Positions 23,075-34,704 of a stretch of DNA of 64,000 nt are shown piece by piece. A program made the position numbers and the translations under genes. Every line of letters begins with the position of its first letter. Within the stretch, counting starts at the first letter, position 1. Source of the stretch: Globodera rostochiensis (Eukaryota > Nematoda > Chromadorea > Rhabditida > Heteroderidae). The notes beneath the pieces were generated by a model. That model had not been told where the DNA came from, did not search any database, and worked only from the letters and a program-made list of their open reading frames with translations. Location: positions 1,083,109-1,147,108 of the forward strand of contig JAEVLN010000007.1 of the NCBI GenBank assembly GCA_018350325.1, in the 5' to 3' direction.

Positions 23075-26000
23075 TCAGCCATAAAGATATGGCGAATCAA
23101 GGGCGCCACTGCCCGCGGAAACGCCGCCTTCATTACTGTCGGCCAATTTGGTGCGGATCAAGTTGCCATTCTGCTCGTAGTGCATCACCGTGCCGTCCTC
23201 CAAATTGCCAAAAATGAAGCCGTAAATGCCGATCTCGTTGACCACGTCGCTCAACTGGGTTTCTTTGTTGGGCATAACAAGAAAATTCTTAAAATTTATG
23301 AATTAAATTTTAGTAATAATTCTCCATAAATTTTAATTAAACAGTAAATCTTATTCAAAATACATCCCATTAATCGGTTTAAACTTTGAACAATGTTACG
23401 ACCATTTAAACATTTATAAAATACAAAATATTTAACAAAACCACCTTTGTGGGCATTGGATTTAAGCGTTCCATCAAAATATGCGCGGCTCGTTCAGTTT
23501 GAGTAAATGTTTTCAGTTTGTCCACGATGTCCTGGCCCCAAAAATTCACTCCTCCACCCTCTTTATTCGGCTTCAGCACGTAACGCTCGGGATGAGCAAT
23601 GGCATCCTTATATTTAAAAATAAATTAATTTATATTCAATTATATATATTATGGCGATTGAAGAATTAAAATTAAAAAATAATCACAAATAAACACAACA
23701 TAAATTAATAGTTTATATTGATTCGTGTCTTTGACTATATATTTATGAAACTAAATATTAATTAATTTAATTAACCAATAAAACTAATTAATAGTAATTA
23801 CCTCGATGACCATTCGCGTTTGCTCGTCATCATTCTCCAACCCCCACAATTTGGCAAAAGTGCTGCGTATGTCAGCAACCATTTGTGCTTCGCTGGGGTC
23901 CGGAAAGAATCGTTCAACCATTCCAGGCAGAGCAAGCAGCTAAAATATTCATTTTTATACAATTAATTTAAAAGTAAAAATGCAATTCATAAAATAATTT
24001 TTTCATTTAAATATATAAATATGTAAAGTTAATGTTACGACCTGTTGAATTTTCTTTGATGTGGAGAATTCTAAAAACAGCGAACTGGCTTTCTGTGCAA
24101 AAAAAAAATTCCATTTTGTCAGTACATTAAAAACAACACAAAAATACACAATTCTAATTTATGTTAAATTCTAATCATTTTAAAAAGAATTTACGATTGC
24201 TTTTGATCGCTCTATCATTCGAATAAAATGGAACTCCTCGGGCGATGATGTGTAACCCATGAAGAGCATATTTTTATACGCAACTGCAACCGGACGTCCA
24301 TCCAATCGCAGCGTAAAATCTTCGTCCATTGTTAAACTGAAATTAATTTCAAAAATTAAACGTCTTAGGTTTAAAAAAAAAATTCTGGGTAAGAAGATCG
24401 TCCAGTTTTTTTCAAAATGAGTCAAACTTGTGGTCACAGATCATTGGCCTTTCCCGGCGGGCACATTTTTGAGCAGATTAGTACGCAATATTTTATTTTA
24501 AATATATTTATTCTAAGAAGTAGAGACCGGAAACTTGGACCCAAAACCAAAACATTTTTTTGGGATTTTTTGGGTTTTGGTTTTTTTTGGGTTGTGCTCC
24601 AATTTGACCCAAAACCAAAACCAAAACATTTTTTTGGGATTTTTTGGTTTTGGTCAGGCCCGTAGCCAGGAATTTTTTTCGGGGGGGCAGTTCTTAGGGG
24701 TGTATTTTTTCCTTTTTATTGCATTTTTGTTAAGCAATTTTTCTAAAAAATGTTTGATTTTAGGGGGTGCATTTTCCGTTTTTCTCCATTTTTGTTAAGA
24801 AATTTTCAAAAATGCAAATTCTTTTCACGTATTTTGCTTTACCGTTTGGGGGGGGGGGGGGTCGGCGGTGCCGATAGGCGCCGCCGAGAAAATTTCGAAT
24901 TTTTGACTCGATTTGTTAAGAGATTTTCAACCAACATTTAAAAAATCGGCCCCTTTTTGAAGTTTTTTAGGAATGGGAGAAGTCCGGCGGTGCCGAGGCG
25001 CCGCCGGGAAAAATTTTTGAATTTTTGATGTGAATTTGTTAAGAAAATTGGTCAAAAAATTGTAAAAATGCAAAACAATAGGGTCCCCCCTATGGTTTTT
25101 TTTTCTCAAATTTCATTTCGGGGGGGGGGCATGCCCCCCCTGCCCCCCCCCTGGCTACGGGCCTGGTTTTGGTATTGGGTCCGGTCTCTACTAAGAAGCA
25201 TTACTTGGTCTATTTCTCTTTCTTTTAAAATATTTGAATTACTTTCTCAAAGGGCGTGTAGCAGTTACACCTTATACATATTTTAGTGATGAAATAATTA
25301 CCAAAATAAAGATTTTTTTTTCTATTTAATTTGGTTACTTTATCACTCTTTTGGTAGGAAATAAGTTTTGCTAATTTTTTCTCTCCTCCTATTGTTGGCA
25401 TACCAAATCTTTTTTTGAAAGAAAAAGAAATGCCTTTTAAAGGATGAAAAATTAGGAAATAAAAGTTTAAATTTTAAATAAATTTCTTACTTGTTGAATT
25501 CACTATTGCAGTCTAAATGTACAATTTTGGCTTTTCCACCCGTAAGCCTCTCTAATTCGTAATGATCATAACACTGGACAAAATGCCATGTTGATTTCTT
25601 ACCATCCATAAACAAAATAATTGCGTTTGGATCACCATATTTTAGCCTTAAAATAAAAAATATTGTTTTAGTACAGCGCGCGATATTTTTTATTTTAGTT
25701 TTTGCATTTTTAAAGACTAATTTTATAGGTTTGCATGCATAAAATAGAAAACGTTATAATAATTAGAAATACGTATTAAAATGTTAAATTTAAGCACCTA
25801 GATTTGATTCTATTTTTGCACCATTTTTTGATTTCAAAAATTGATTCAAATTTTAAATTATATTGAATTTAAAATTCAATTTTTTTTAATGGAAAGTTCA
25901 AGCTGACCATGCTTCATATATCATTCGATTCATTGTCTTGCTTGATTGATTTTCGGGCAATACACTCTCTATAAATGCATCTGACACGCCTGCCTTCTCC

Positions 26001-27667
26001 AACACGCGTTTATGCAAGAGCCTGGTCTGCTGTGGCAGGCATGCCGTTCCAATCGATGCACCATTCACTTCAATCTGCAAAATAATCAATCTTGGGAATC
26101 GGGTATTGGTTTTAGAATTTGAATTAGCGCGTCTTGCATTTTAAATTGGCATACAAAATGTTGATCAAAATGGTCCAAATCATATTCCAATCGACCTCCA
26201 CTGCACGAATCTGCAAAATTTTTTGCGCGGAAGACACTTCAGTCCTGGGCTCATATTTCAGTTGAGTCCGCGCAAAAATTTTTGCAGATTCATGCGTTAG
26301 GCTTAGGAGTGTAGTCGATCGGTGTATGATTTGGGTCATTTCGTTTTTTCTCTAGTTGATTGCTAATCAATAGCCAAACGTAAATTTATAGAGAGAAAAA
26401 TAGCAAAAAATTTACCAAATTTAGAAAATACCACCAAAAAAATATAAAATGATTAATTATTAATATTTAATTTTATATCTCAAAAAGTAGTGACCTGTTT
26501 TAATTCGAACTTTGGTTTATTTGTTTGTTCATCATAGCTTTGATGAACCATATAATCCTATAAGTATGATTTTAAGAATCATCAAAAGTGAATTTTGATA
26601 TCCATTATAAATATCAATCAAAAAAATTATAAATTATTTTTTATCTACATTTCATTGTCTAATTAATTTTTTTTAAAAACAATTTATTTCAAACCGATCG
26701 TTGAAAAAATAATGCCAACGGTTGCTTAATGCCTTCTTTTTTGATCTCTTCCAAAAGTTCCATGAACTGCCGAACGGATTTGTCCGACTGAATCACATCC
26801 TTGTATGCCATTTTTAGAAAATCGAAATCGCATGCAATGCGAAAATACAGCAAGCTCATCGCCTAAAATAAAAATATTCAGAATTTTAATTCTATTTTTG
26901 GTCTTAAATTTATCAAATAATTTTGTTGTTCAATAATATTTTCTGGCATCGATTTTGTCAGAAAAAAGGCTAAAATTGTACAAGATTTGCTAAAAATTTG
27001 TGCAAAAATTGCAAATTTTTTTTGTTAATTTTTCACTGAAAAAATAGGTTGAACAATAGAGCCCACTCTAAAATAAAGCCCACCTTTTTTTGGCGAGGGG
27101 GGGGGGGGGGTTGAACAATAGAACCCCATGGGGCTTTATTTTAGGAAATAAGGTATATTTAAAAATATATAAAAAGCGTGTGCCTCAAATATTGATTTAT
27201 TTGAAAGTTTTAAAAAAATTAATTAAATTAATAAAAATTTTAAAATAATTAAAAAGTGATCAAATATGAACCTTTTGCACAGCCATTGCTTGATCGTAGA
27301 ATTTGCGAGGAATCGGTGATGGAAACAGCGTAAATGGCGCAAATTGGGCAACATCGCTCCTTTTTAATTATAAAAATGTTTTAAATTTTAAACGATTAAT
27401 TAATTTATGAACCCAACACACCTGCCATAATGGGCGGACGTTCGCATTTTTATAAAAATATTGTGGGCCCAGTCGATGGCATCATCAACCAGCGCTTGAA
27501 CATCTAAATTATTTACGGCAATTTGATGGAATAATTTAATAGCACAATTTATTAAATTAAAAAAAAATTAAATTACCATGCGTCGTTTGGGATAGAGCTC
27601 TGGTGATAAGACTTATATGAATAATGCCAGCAATCAGGCAGCAAAAGTGCCAACTTTTAGCATGCAT
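23075..27667 (-). CDS. Secreted glutathione-synthetase-like protein (GS-like effector family), copy 2
   Basis: Twelve minus-strand exons of exactly the same lengths as copy 1: 27577-27667, 27422-27503, 27272-27359, 26695-26862, 26495-26557, 25908-26074, 25491-25646, 24195-24336, 24042-24092, 23802-23939, 23445-23606, 23075-23287; 507 codons, no frame break. Signal peptide MHAKSWHFCCLIAGIIHISL. Same landmarks as copy 1, with changes near the active site: KEGGGVNFWG (Val402 for Lys), RTKLADSNEGGVSAGSG (for LAGSNEGGLSTGSG), LKYGDPNA for LTYGDPNA, and a Cys in FVQCYDHYE. Exons 8-9 and their introns are identical to copy 1 while exons 7, 11 and 12 differ clearly. Intron 7 is enlarged by a 511-bp hAT MITE (24655-25165), and the intron after exon 3 by about 280 bp near 26870-27150. 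Confidence 0.92.
24521..25190. mobile_element. fold-back element shared with copy 1, split by a later MITE
   Basis: Orthologous to 15522-15671: ends TAGAGACCGG / CCGGTCTCTA and target duplication CTAAGAAG (24513-24520, 25191-25198). Its core is interrupted at 24655-25165 by a second element. Confidence 0.9.
24655..25165. mobile_element. 511-bp non-autonomous hAT MITE nested in the fold-back
   Basis: Perfect 16-bp inverted ends CAGGCCCGTAGCCAGG and CCTGGCTACGGGCCTG, with target duplication GTTTTGGT at 24647-24654 and 25166-25173. Copy 1 keeps the empty site with a single GTTTTGGT. The element carries two copies of the GC-rich palindrome (near 24863 and 24983) and runs of G/C next to both ends. 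A related, truncated copy lies at about 41945-42135 (GGGACGTAGCTAG, then ACAATAGGGTCCCCCCT). Confidence 0.95.
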
Positions 27668-29200
27668 TTTCTTTAAAAAAAGAAATAAATGAATTTAAAT
27701 AATAAAATTTTCTTATTTATGCCAAAACATTGAATTTTATAATGCCTAAAGGATGGAGATTGATTAAATAATATTTCCGGTCCTAGCTATTAAAGCGTTG
27801 GATTGTGCACGTGACGAGAAATTTGTTTACATATGTCGTATAAATTTAAAATAAATATATGTAAAATTAATTTTATAAATGGAACTGCCGAATTGTCCCA
27901 CTGCCGAAATGCCCACTGCCAAATTATTATTGCCAAATTGTCCCACTGGCGAGTTGTCTTAATGCCGAATTGTGCCACTGCCAAATGGTTCCAATGCCGA
28001 ATTATGCCACTGTCGAATTTTTCCAATGCCGAATTGTCCCACTGCCGAATTGTCTTAATGCCAAATTGCCCCACTGACGAATTGTCTTATTGCCAAATTG
28101 TCCCACTGGCGAGTTGTCTTAATGCCGAATTGTGCCACTGCCAAATGGTTCCAATGCCGAATTATGCCACTGTCGAATTGTTCCAATGCCGAATTGTCCC
28201 ACTGCCGAATTGTCTTAATGCCAAATTGCCCCACTGACGAATTGTGCCACTGCCAAAGTGTGCCAATGCCGCGTTCCACTGCCAAATTGTGCCACTGCCG
28301 AATTTCCCGCTGCCAAATTGCCCCACTGACGAATTGTGCCACTGCCAAATTGTGCCAATGCCGTGTTCCACTGCCGAATTGTGCCACTGACAAATGCCGA
28401 ATTGCCCATTGCCACCCACTGCCGAATTGTGCCACTGCCGAATTGAGCCATTGCCGAATTGTCACACTGCCGAATTGTGTCACTGCCGAATTGTCCCACT
28501 GTCGGATTGTCCAATGCCAAATTGTGCCAATGCCAAATTGTCCCACTGCGGAATTGTGCCACTGTCGAATTGTCCCACTGCCGAATTCTGCCATTGCCCA
28601 ATTATCCCAATGCGTAATTGTGTCGCTGCCGAATTATCCCAATGCCGAATTGTGCCATTGTCGAATTGTTCCAATGCCAAATTGTCCCACTGCCGAATTG
28701 TCATGGAGAAACACTATGTAGTGCCTAAAATCAATGATTTATAAAAATATTTTTAATTTTTATAATATTATGTTCAAGTCCCAAGTTTTGGCGACAACTT
28801 TATAAAATTTTTGTCAAATTTAATTGAATTTTGGAGGTAAAAGTTTACCGAAAAAACCCGTCTATAATATAGGCTTAAGCGTTCGGCCCTCAATCGTTCT
28901 GATATTTTCTTGTCTCTGGCTTCACCCGTTTTTTTCCCCGTAAAAACAATCGGGGGTTTCCAAAATCCGGTTGGATGCTCTTGGGAGAAAAATTTTAGTG
29001 ATCAGCCTTCCAGTCAATTATTTAGGAGACGAAGCATTCATTCGTGAAATTTGTATAAATTAAAATTTTTAAATTATATGGAATTAATTTTATTAATGGA
29101 AACTGCTGAATTGTGCCACTGCCGAATTGTCCCACTGCTGAATTGTCATGGAAACACTATGTAGTGCCTAAAATCAAATGGTTTATAAATATATTCTTAA
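27668..29200. other. GS-like copy 2 upstream flank and its minisatellite, with a small duplicate
   Basis: 27668-27880 matches the flank upstream of copy 1. 27882-28705 is the 16-bp array. 28709-28735 (ACACTATGTAGTGCCTAAAA) and the AT-rich stretch before the array are repeated at 29040-29180 around only three repeat units, so a mini version of the whole block sits just downstream. No gene. Confidence 0.7.
27882..28705. repeat. 16-bp minisatellite, about 50 units
   Basis: Tandem units of the form GCCGAATTGTNCCACT with variants (CAAATTG, GACGAATTG, TTCCAATG). Units are mixed rather than ordered. Long open frames on both strands (to 207 codons) arise because neither stop codon set occurs in the unit; no start context, introns or domain suggests real coding. 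Confidence 0.95.
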
Positions 29201-30723
29201 TTAATAATATCCGGTCATAAACATTGAAAAAAAAATTGTATTGCATGAAAGACTTATTCAATAAATTTTTATAATATTTGTTCAAGCTCAGGATTTTTGA
29301 CGACAACATTAGAAAATTTGTAGATTATTTTAAATTGAATTTCTTAACAAATTGTCATCAAAAATCCAAATTTATCGGCCTATCGGCACCGCCGACCCCC
29401 TCCACCTCCCCAGTCCCGGTTAATCCCGGTTGGACCGGGATTAACCGGGAGATAAAAATTCAACCCATAAAAAGGTCATTTTTGAGGTAGATAGAATGGG
29501 AGAGGTTCGGCGGCGCCAATAGTCGCCGCCGGGAATTTTTTTTTTGGAGATCTTAACAAGATTTGTTTAAAAATGGGCCAAAAATTCTCGATTTTTCCGA
29601 AAATTTCCGACCTTTTTGCTCAAAATTTCGGAAATCGGAACTCGGAATTCCGACCAACCCTGGTGCGGAGGACGGAGGTCAATGAAGGGAGTATTCCAAA
29701 GATAGAAAATTGCAGAAGGAAATGTCAACAACAAAATAATTGGGGGACATAATGCCAAACAATAAATGAAATCGGTCTATTTGAACAGACGGCATCGTAT
29801 TTCACATCGGATACGACGAGAACACACAATAAAATCATATGTAGAAATCGTAACATCATAAAAATTGTTTCAATTCGTCGAATGACAAATCACATAATAC
29901 GACGAAGCATAAGGGTGACCATCGGCAAAACCCAAAAATCAGGATTAGCAGTTTAAAAAACAGGAATATTTTTTAGCGTGTAAATATATGGATTTAACGG
30001 CAAACTTTTTTGGGTTCTAACTGAGAGCAGACCGTATCGCCGCCGGCGGCGGGAGTTTTTTGTTAAGAAAATGCGCAAAAATTTTGAAATTTTGCGATTT
30101 CGAATTTTTAAAAATGCAATTTTTTTGCCAGTTTTGCTATACGGGGGGGGGGGGGGGGGGGGTCGGCGGTAACGAGAGGCGCCGCCGGGAAAATTTTTTG
30201 AAAGATTTTAGCGATATTTGTTAAGAAAATTGGCCCTTTTCGCTGAAATTTTCACATTTTTGAGAAATCAGGAAAATTCCCAAAAATCAGCATATGATGG
30301 ACCCCTTGGGGTGATCTTTTAAAAGAATCGAACTTAAAAAATTTAACAATTTTTAAATTTAATTTTAAACATTATTTTATGTGGGACGAAATTTAAATAA
30401 ATTGGCCAATATTTCTTAAAAACATGCACCCCTATGATGACATCATGAATGACAAAATTTATTTTTGTTTTGCCAGGACATGGCTGTGTGCGCTCCATCA
30501 ATAAAGGAACATTATTAATAAATTTTCAAATATTTTTAAATTAAAATGCTCGCAAAAAAAGAATCTTTTCAATCATCACATCTTTCTAATTTTTGCTTCA
30601 ATTTTCGTATTTGAGGCCCCCGAATTTCCGGAGATTTTTTTGGCATCCATACATTCCTAGCACACAACAAGAAGCCAAAGCTAAATCTACAATCTCCGGT
30701 TGCAAATTTTTTTTTGAATAAAC
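29201..30723. other. repeat-filled intergenic region
   Basis: No gene. GC-rich palindromes at about 29375-29400, 29508-29535 and 30160-30190; a small fold-back of CCCGGTTAATCCCGG words at 29411-29452; a poly-G run near 30145. 30570-30690 is AT-rich with no further signal. Confidence 0.5.
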
Positions 30724-31447
30724 TAGGGTTCTTCCCCGAGCCCCAAAATGGGGTCGTCCCCGACCCCCGACACGGCCCGCATCCGGTCCGAAGGTCGAAT
30801 TGTCCGAAGGTCGAAAGTGTTGTAACTTTCTTTACCCTAAACCGATCAGGTCGACCAAATGAAAAATTGCGATGAGTTAGAGTTATCATTAAGTTAAAGC
30901 TAATTTGTAAGTGACTGGACAATGCTTAAAAAAGTTATGGCCAAAAAAGTGAAAAACTCCAAAAATGGGCATTTTTGGAGGTTTTCTGGCCATAACTTTT
31001 TTCATAATTATCAGATCGCATAGTTTTTGCTTATTAATTGCTTCTCCTCATCGAGGGCTTTCATTTGGTAAAATGTTCGACCTAATCGGTCTAGCTTGTA
31101 GAAGTTATAAAGCATTCGGCATTCAAACCTCTTTCGACCTTCGGACCGGTAGCCGACACGGCCAACCCCCCAGCCGCCGAATAAAAATCGGACTTTTTTG
31201 CGGAGGAAACATTTTTTAAAATTTTTTAAATTGTTTTCGTTTTTAAAAAAAAGTTTTTTGAGAACAATTCAGATCATTTTAACTTCCCGATTGCGTAAAT
31301 GAATTTTTACCTCATTATATGAATCCCAATGGCGGAGGAAACATTTTTTAAAATTTTTTAAATTGTTTTCGTTTTAAAAAAAAAGTTTTTTTGAGGACAA
31401 TTCAGATCATTTTAGCAGAATTGTGGTGTCGACGGGGAGGAACCCTA
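30724..31447. mobile_element. 724-bp non-autonomous hAT element containing a long hairpin
   Basis: Ends TAGGGTTCTTCCCC and GGGGAGGAACCCTA; exact 8-bp duplication GAATAAAC at 30716-30723 and 31448-31455. Inside, 30815-31115 is a long imperfect inverted repeat centred on AAAAAGTTATGGCC / GGCCATAACTTTTTT, and two near copies of GGAGGAAACATTTTTTAAAA occur at 31200 and 31335. No transposase. Confidence 0.92.
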
Positions 31448-31496
31448 GAATAAACTGCTCCCAAGCGGAGCATATCGAGCTAATTTTGGCGTATCG

Positions 31497-31860
31497 AGCA
31501 TGCCCCCCCCCCACTTTGCTCTGATCGTGACATAAATAAGTGTCGAATTGAAAACCATCCCAAAAAATGCAATTGAACTCAGTATCAGAGCAATTCCGAT
31601 AAACGGCCAGCATGGTTTCTCGTCTTTGTATTGCAAATACAACTTGAATAAAATGTGATTTAATTTAAGCCTTAAAATTAAAACATTCAATATTGCAAAA
31701 ATAATAATTTAAATAGTCGAAAATTGTTTTAATTTAAATGTATTAAGATGGCGTACGTCCCGAATTCAGACCGGCCTGAATACAGACCGGAGAATAACTG
31801 CTTAAACTTGATCCGATTCAGACATCATTTTTCTTATTTTTTTAATTTAAATTTTTAAAC
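31497..31860 (-). pseudogene. duplicated scrap of receptor exon 2 and upstream sequence
   Basis: On the minus strand 31497-31640 reads as the first transmembrane segment of the receptor (ALILSSIAFFGMVFNST), preceded by LYLQYKDEKPCW, nearly identical to exon 2 at 34494-34621. Sequence on through GATGGCGTA at about 31750 and CAGACATCATTTTTCTT at 31820 matches 34820-34890. The rest of the gene is absent. Confidence 0.8.
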
Positions 31861-32441
31861 TTATTTTCAGCACGTCTTTTAACAGATAAATATTAAATTC
31901 CCAATTTTCTTTTTGAATAGTTTTAAAAGGATCCAAAAATGGCCAAATATGCGCATATATATGCTCCAAAAAAGGCCAAAATATGCACCAAAATATGCCA
32001 AAAATGCCGAAATATGCACCAAAAATGCCGAAATATGCACCAAGAAATGGCATTTTAAGTACTCTAATTTGCTTAATACTTAATTTTTTATTCTTTTAAG
32101 TATAAATAAGTAGATTTAAAACTTTTTCGCGTATTATTTTATCATTTTTGGAAAGTTGAATAAATTTGAAAAAAGTTCTGGAATTTTAACCGCTAGGCCA
32201 GCTCATCACCATTTGGCCATTTCAGCGCCAGCCAGCCATTTCAGCGCCGACATTTTTTATATTTATTTTTTTACGCAAAAGTTCAATTTTTTAAGCTTTC
32301 TTTTCAAAAATGACTAAAAGTCCATAAGTTAAAGATGAATTATTTTTCAAAAATATATTTTTAATGAAAAGCAATTGTAAGCAAATTTGTTAAACATATT
32401 GAAAAAAAATTGGAAATATGAAAAGATCAAAGATAATTTCC
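31861..32441. other. non-coding, repeat pieces
   Basis: 31861-31930 is a copy of the repeat also found at 35040-35115, 18828-18898 and (reversed) 63300-63370. 31930-32055 matches the inner part of the MITE at 62282-62582 (ATATGCGCATATATATGC). 32056-32441 is AT-rich with nothing recognised. Confidence 0.6.
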
Positions 32442-34704
32442 CTAGCAAACATTAATTTCCAAACGGCGTGATGATAAATAATTTGGATTCATCGGCTGAA
32501 CTGGACTCACAGAATTCACAAAAATGCCATTTGATGAGCGAAGTCCACGCAACGTTCGGAGTCGCTTCCATTCTGATTGAAATGCCATTCTATATTCCGA
32601 GCTATAAAATAGAGAACACATTTTTAAATTAAGCATTAAATCACTAATCAAATTCCAAAAAAACGTAAAACATTTTTAAATTAAGCATTAAATCACTAAT
32701 CAAAATTCCAAAAAAAATGTAAATCACCCGGGAGCCCAAGCTAATTACCAAAAAAAAAACAAAGTTTGTTACCTCGTGACAAACAAAATTGGCGCAATTG
32801 AAATGGAGCTAATATTCAATGGTATGGCAAAAAGCACAACGCCAAACCATGCCAAAATTAATGAATTTTGTTTTACAAGTGATGGCATTATGAACAGTCC
32901 ATAAATGTACATCAAAAAATATCCGCCAATGTTGACTGAAACGATCAAACACAAGGAAAAGAAGATTTTCCTGTTTATTTTGTCGGATATCGTCGTGTTT
33001 GCTTAAAGATGGAATTGATATTTTACCTTTTTTTGATTTGATTAATTCTGATATAAAAATAGAAAATTTTAATTATTACAAAACAAAAAATTGTTCTAAC
33101 AAATATTTTATAATTTATAAAACGTATTTTAAACTAGTTTGGATTTATATGCACAAATATGCACCCATAATATGACAAAAATTCCGAAATATACACTAAA
33201 AAATGGCACTTTTAGTGCACCAATTTGCTTAATTTTTCTTTTTTTGTCTTAACGATAATTAAATTGATTTAAATTTAAAAATTACTCGTTTTCCGTTTGC
33301 GTATCATTATTCCAGTGACAACATAAACAAAAATTGTTGAGATAATGAGCAGAAAATTTAGGGCTTTTCGAGTACGATCGCTCTAAACAAAAAGTTTTAA
33401 AACGATTTTAGTAACATTAATAAAATAAATTTTAATTTGACAAGTTTATAAATAAAAATTACTTGGTATAAGTCGAATTTAAATCCAGTTATTTTCAAAT
33501 TTGGCATTGCTTCTGCCGCTATGATTATTATGATGACAGAATATACACTGAATGCTGCACAAGCAACGAGCATTCCAGACAAATATGCAAGCTTATTGAC
33601 TTTTTTATGACTGAAACACAAATTCATTAAGAATTTTAAATTTAATTTAATGATAAATGTTTATAATAATTTGTAAATTAAAGTAGTGTTGGCACCCCGC
33701 CTCGTCCTCGACCCCTCAAATTTATGCCATTTTTCGGGGATTTCCCCGACCTCAACACTTCTAATCCCGACCCATACTCCTAAAGATGGCATCATCAAAT
33801 GACAAAATCATTTTTGTTTTGTCGGGACGGGCGGGCTGTGGGCTTGCGTACTTTTAGACAAAAAATTGATTTCTTTTTTTACAAAGAGTTAGCCAATCAA
33901 CCCCCGACGTGGGGCCCGACGTTGGGATGCTAACCCTAAATTAAAGCTTTAAACAAGAAAATTATACTAGCAAATTGTAATTTATCTTTTTACATTTATT
34001 AATTAATGTTTTAATTATTCAAAAATTTTACAAAATTGGCAATGTAACGCAGATTAGGCGATCAATCCCAGTGCACAGCATTGATGGAAAAACTCCATTA
34101 TAGCCAACAATTGAAAAAATGCCAATTTTTACTGCCAATTTGTAATCGATGAAGTTTTGGCCCGTCAGCGACAAATACAAAAAGGTAAAATAGACATATT
34201 GATGCATTAACTCAAACATCGCATTCAATGCCAGCAAATAATTTGCCGTTCCATGAAGATTTCTAAAGTAACATTTAATTTATATATTTCGAGCCTTGGG
34301 GCTATGAAGACAATTTTAATTATTTTTTTGGTGCCCTCGAATTTGGCCAAACAAACCGAAGTCTTTAAGTTAAGGTCAAGATTACGTACGTTCAGAGGAA
34401 TTAAGCTTAAACCAACCAAAGGGAGCAGGGGGTGATGTAAGAAATTTTGTTTAAAATCTTATTTTTAATTTTATAATTTAATATGACCCCCACTTTGCTT
34501 TGATCGTGACATAAATAAGTGTCGAATTAAAAACCATCCCGAAAAATGCAATTGAACTCAGTATCAGAGCAATTTCGATAAAGTGCCAGCATGGTTTTTC
34601 GTCTTTGTATTGCAAATACAACTTGAAAAATGTGATTTACAAAATATTTAATAATAATAAAATATTACCGCATATTGCAAGGAATTTTCTTCGGAAAAAT
34701 CCAT
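32442..34704 (-). CDS. Seven-transmembrane receptor, nematode serpentine class (Srsx-like)
   Basis: Seven minus-strand exons: 34669-34704, 34494-34621, 34032-34262, 33463-33610, 33286-33382, 32773-33001, 32442-32601; 343 codons, all phases closing. Transmembrane stretches in order: TM1 IEIALILSSIAFFGMV; TM2 in NLHGTANYLLALNAMFEL; TM3 ending PSMLCTGIDRLICVTLP, the place of the DRY motif; TM4 SGMLVACAAFSVYSVIIIII; TM5 ALNFLLIISTIFVYVVTGI; TM6 FSLCLIVSVNIGGYFLM; TM7 AIPLNISSISIAPILFVTR. The GIDRL motif and short loops fit nematode chemoreceptor-type rhodopsin-like receptors, with Srsx the closest by eye. Ligand unknown. Intron 3 holds a 255-bp MITE. Scraps of the gene lie at 31.5-31.9, 18.7-18.9 and 63.0-63.4 kb. 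Confidence 0.85.
33684..33938. mobile_element. 255-bp hAT-type MITE in receptor intron 3
   Basis: Ends TAGTGTTGGCACCCC and GGGATGCTAACCCTA; exact 8-bp duplication AATTAAAG at 33676-33683 and 33939-33946. Interior has CCCCGACC/GGGTCGGG-like words and no coding potential. It leaves the receptor splice sites intact. Confidence 0.92.

Noticed and set aside
28055..28721. Long open frames on both strands (179-207 codons)
   Set aside because: They come from a 16-bp repeat lacking stops in several frames; no splice sites, domain or codon bias.
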